This document shows, piece after piece, positions 63,069-64,000 of a stretch of DNA of 64,000 nt. Positions within the stretch are counted from its first letter, which is position 1. Each line of letters starts with the position of its first letter. The stretch is from NCBI RefSeq assembly GCF_947500835.1, contig NZ_CANMTQ010000004.1, positions 297,650 through 361,649 of the forward strand. The letters are read 5' to 3'. Both the position numbers and the translations under genes were made by a program. The stretch comes from an uncultured Halomonas sp. (GTDB lineage Bacteria > Pseudomonadota > Gammaproteobacteria > Pseudomonadales > Halomonadaceae). The notes below the pieces were generated by a model, which worked only from the letters and a program-made list of their open reading frames with translations, did not search any database and was not told where the DNA came from.

Positions 63069-63617
63069 TTATTCAGCCAAAGCTTTGACCGCTAGATCTT
63101 TATAGGTTTCTGTAACACAATTGTATAAGCCAGTGTAATCGTAAAATGTCCCGATACCAGCCAGTTGGTTTAGCTGGTCACCGATACTTTTTATGTTGTT
63201 TTCCATTGATTCGAACTCATTTAACGGAGAGCAAATATTCAAAGCCATGCGCCCATAACCCGGTGACATAGCTTGATTGCTAACGAAGGTAACAATCTTG
63301 CGCTCATTTAGGGTTTGCTCTGCAAAACACGACTCCGAACCAGCGCATAATTCACTCAACATGGCAGAATGATACAGAGATTTCATTACGCATATATTTA
63401 CGTAAGGGTGCTGCTTACAGTGGCTCTGTATTTCTTGGCAGGAGTTTCCGTGACAGTAAACCTTAAGCTTAGCTTCAAAATTTTCTTCAATAGAGTCAAT
63501 AATTACCCTTTCAACACCTAATTCTTTCGCGATGTTATCCTTACGTTCGTTTAAGCTATCAGCCATAGCACAATCGACGTGAATAACAGTAAGGATAAGC
63601 AATAAATAGAATTTCAT
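63069..63617 (-). CDS. secreted Cys-containing cassette protein, function unknown
   Basis: A 182-residue protein with a signal peptide (MKFYLLLILTVIHVDCAMA, cleavage after AMA). The mature part has about nine Cys, several likely paired (YCHGNSCQEIQSHC, VNICVM, ELCAGSESCF), so a disulfide-bonded periplasmic or secreted protein is likely. I do not recognise the family. The ATG at 63617 has GAGGG upstream. AT-rich and unlike the core genes; a single-gene cassette between attC-like sites. Confidence 0.72.
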   Translation of the reverse strand: MKFYLLLILTVIHVDCAMADSLNERKDNIAKELGVERVIIDSIEENFEAKLKVYCHGNSCQEIQSHCKQHPYVNICVMKSLYHSAMLSELCAGSESCFAEQTLNERKIVTFVSNQAMSPGYGRMALNICSPLNEFESMENNIKSIGDQLNQLAGIGTFYDYTGLYNCVTETYKDLAVKALAE

Positions 63618-63641
63618 TTGTACCCTCGTATCCATTCGTGC

Positions 63642-63745
63642 ACATAACGCCTGCATAAACGGCGGCTTTTGCGTAGCGCAAGCGGAGAAAAAGCCGTCCG
63701 GTGGAGGCCCTTCGGGCCGGAACGAATTTAATGCGATTGTTAGGC
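63642..63745. repeat. integron attC-like site near the right edge
   Basis: About 104 bases from ACATAAC to GTTAGGC, with inner complementary segments (ACGGCGGCTTTT with AAAAGCCGTCCG) and a GGCCC-TTC-GGGCC hairpin. Terminates the partial cassette that enters from the right. Confidence 0.82.
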
Positions 63746-63758
63746 TTTTGCCTGATAG

Positions 63759-63932
63759 CTAGAAAAGGCTATTGATCTTGTACCCACAAGCCTTCAGCTC
63801 CCTGGCCACTTCAGTTTTCCAAGCGCCGATTTGATCTAGTTGAACATAGACAACGCCACTGATGTCGTTTGGCGTTTCGATATCACCTTTTACTAGCGAG
63901 CATACATTTTTCCTGCCTAGTTTTGTAACCAT
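63759..63932 (-). pseudogene. C-terminal fragment of a TIR-like nucleotide-binding protein (PF10137 type)
   Basis: 57 codons, MVTKLGRKNVCSLVKGD through SGVVYVQLDQIGAWKTEVAR and a stop, match the C-terminus of TIR-like nucleotide-binding proteins (the CAP12/Pycsar effector TIR family). The frame has a stop just before this ATG (TAG about 63938), so the rest of the protein is lost, frameshifted or in another frame beyond it; the window ends 68 bases later. Whether it is a fragment or a decayed gene cannot be settled here. Confidence 0.6.
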
Positions 63933-64000
63933 CCCCTAAAATCGGTACATACGTCATTAGAGTTCTTCGGCCTACAATGAGGCAAACGGAGAGCGGCATG

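Overview
The window is bacterial chromosome, most likely a halophilic gammaproteobacterium of the Halomonas/Halomonadaceae type. This rests on family recognition of the proteins (Entner-Doudoroff genes with HexR, an aryl polyene cluster, PhhAB with a TyrR-type regulator, a short homogentisate dioxygenase) and the GC-rich coding style; no rRNA or other taxonomic marker is present. From 1 to about 55.9 kb the DNA is dense, GC-rich core and accessory chromosome. From about 55.9 kb to the end it becomes patchier and more AT-rich and carries integron gene cassettes.

Layout. 0-3 kb: the end of a PhoH-type ATPase, a patatin phospholipase, a small zinc-ribbon protein and a DUF938 methyltransferase. 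3-7.1 kb: zwf-pgl-eda with divergent hexR and a palindromic candidate HexR operator between them. 7.2-22.8 kb: a tightly overlapping aryl polyene (APE)-type pigment operon with a chain-length-factor-like ketosynthase, acyltransferases, ACP, a fused ligase-dehydratase, glycosyltransferase, aromatic ammonia-lyase, two LolA-like proteins, an MMPL exporter, an FAD enzyme, a DUF3261 lipoprotein, ketosynthase, dehydratase and ketoreductase. 22.9-32 kb: a membrane coiled-coil protein, RidA, a UspA-SulP pair, a MITE-like element, a DMT exporter, slipin-NfeD and a DUF748 protein. 32.3-37.8 kb: urease operon ureABC-F-D-G-hupE without ureE.

38.2-47.8 kb is the most unusual stretch. Two secreted Cys-rich NPC-repeat proteins (one fused to a c-type cytochrome) sit with two rSAM/selenodomain-type (TIGR04282/TIGR04283-like) transferases, a phosphotransferase, a YnjBCD-type ABC importer, a sigma-70-like factor and a zf-HC2 anti-sigma partner. 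I propose this as one functional locus, perhaps for handling metals or metalloids; no function is shown by the sequence alone. 47.9-54.5 kb is Phe/Tyr catabolism: phhAB diverging from a TyrR/PhhR regulator, then hppD-hmgA-fah, with a perfect TyrR box upstream of hppD. 54.5-55.7 kb holds a DUF302 protein and a HAD dehalogenase.

55.9-64 kb contains two runs of integron cassettes bounded by attC-like sites. The first carries brnTA, ccdAB (reversed), hicAB, a GNAT acetyltransferase and a higBA-like pair, and abuts a possible attI region and a short remnant resembling the N-terminus of an integron integrase. Then come three ordinary genes (tehB, tag-like, lplA). The second run carries a parE/phd pair, a secreted Cys-containing protein and the C-terminus of a TIR-like nucleotide-binding (CBASS/Pycsar effector type) protein at the window edge. 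Two MITE-like elements with CTAG ends (26.4 and 40.3 kb) are the only mobile elements recognised outside the integron.
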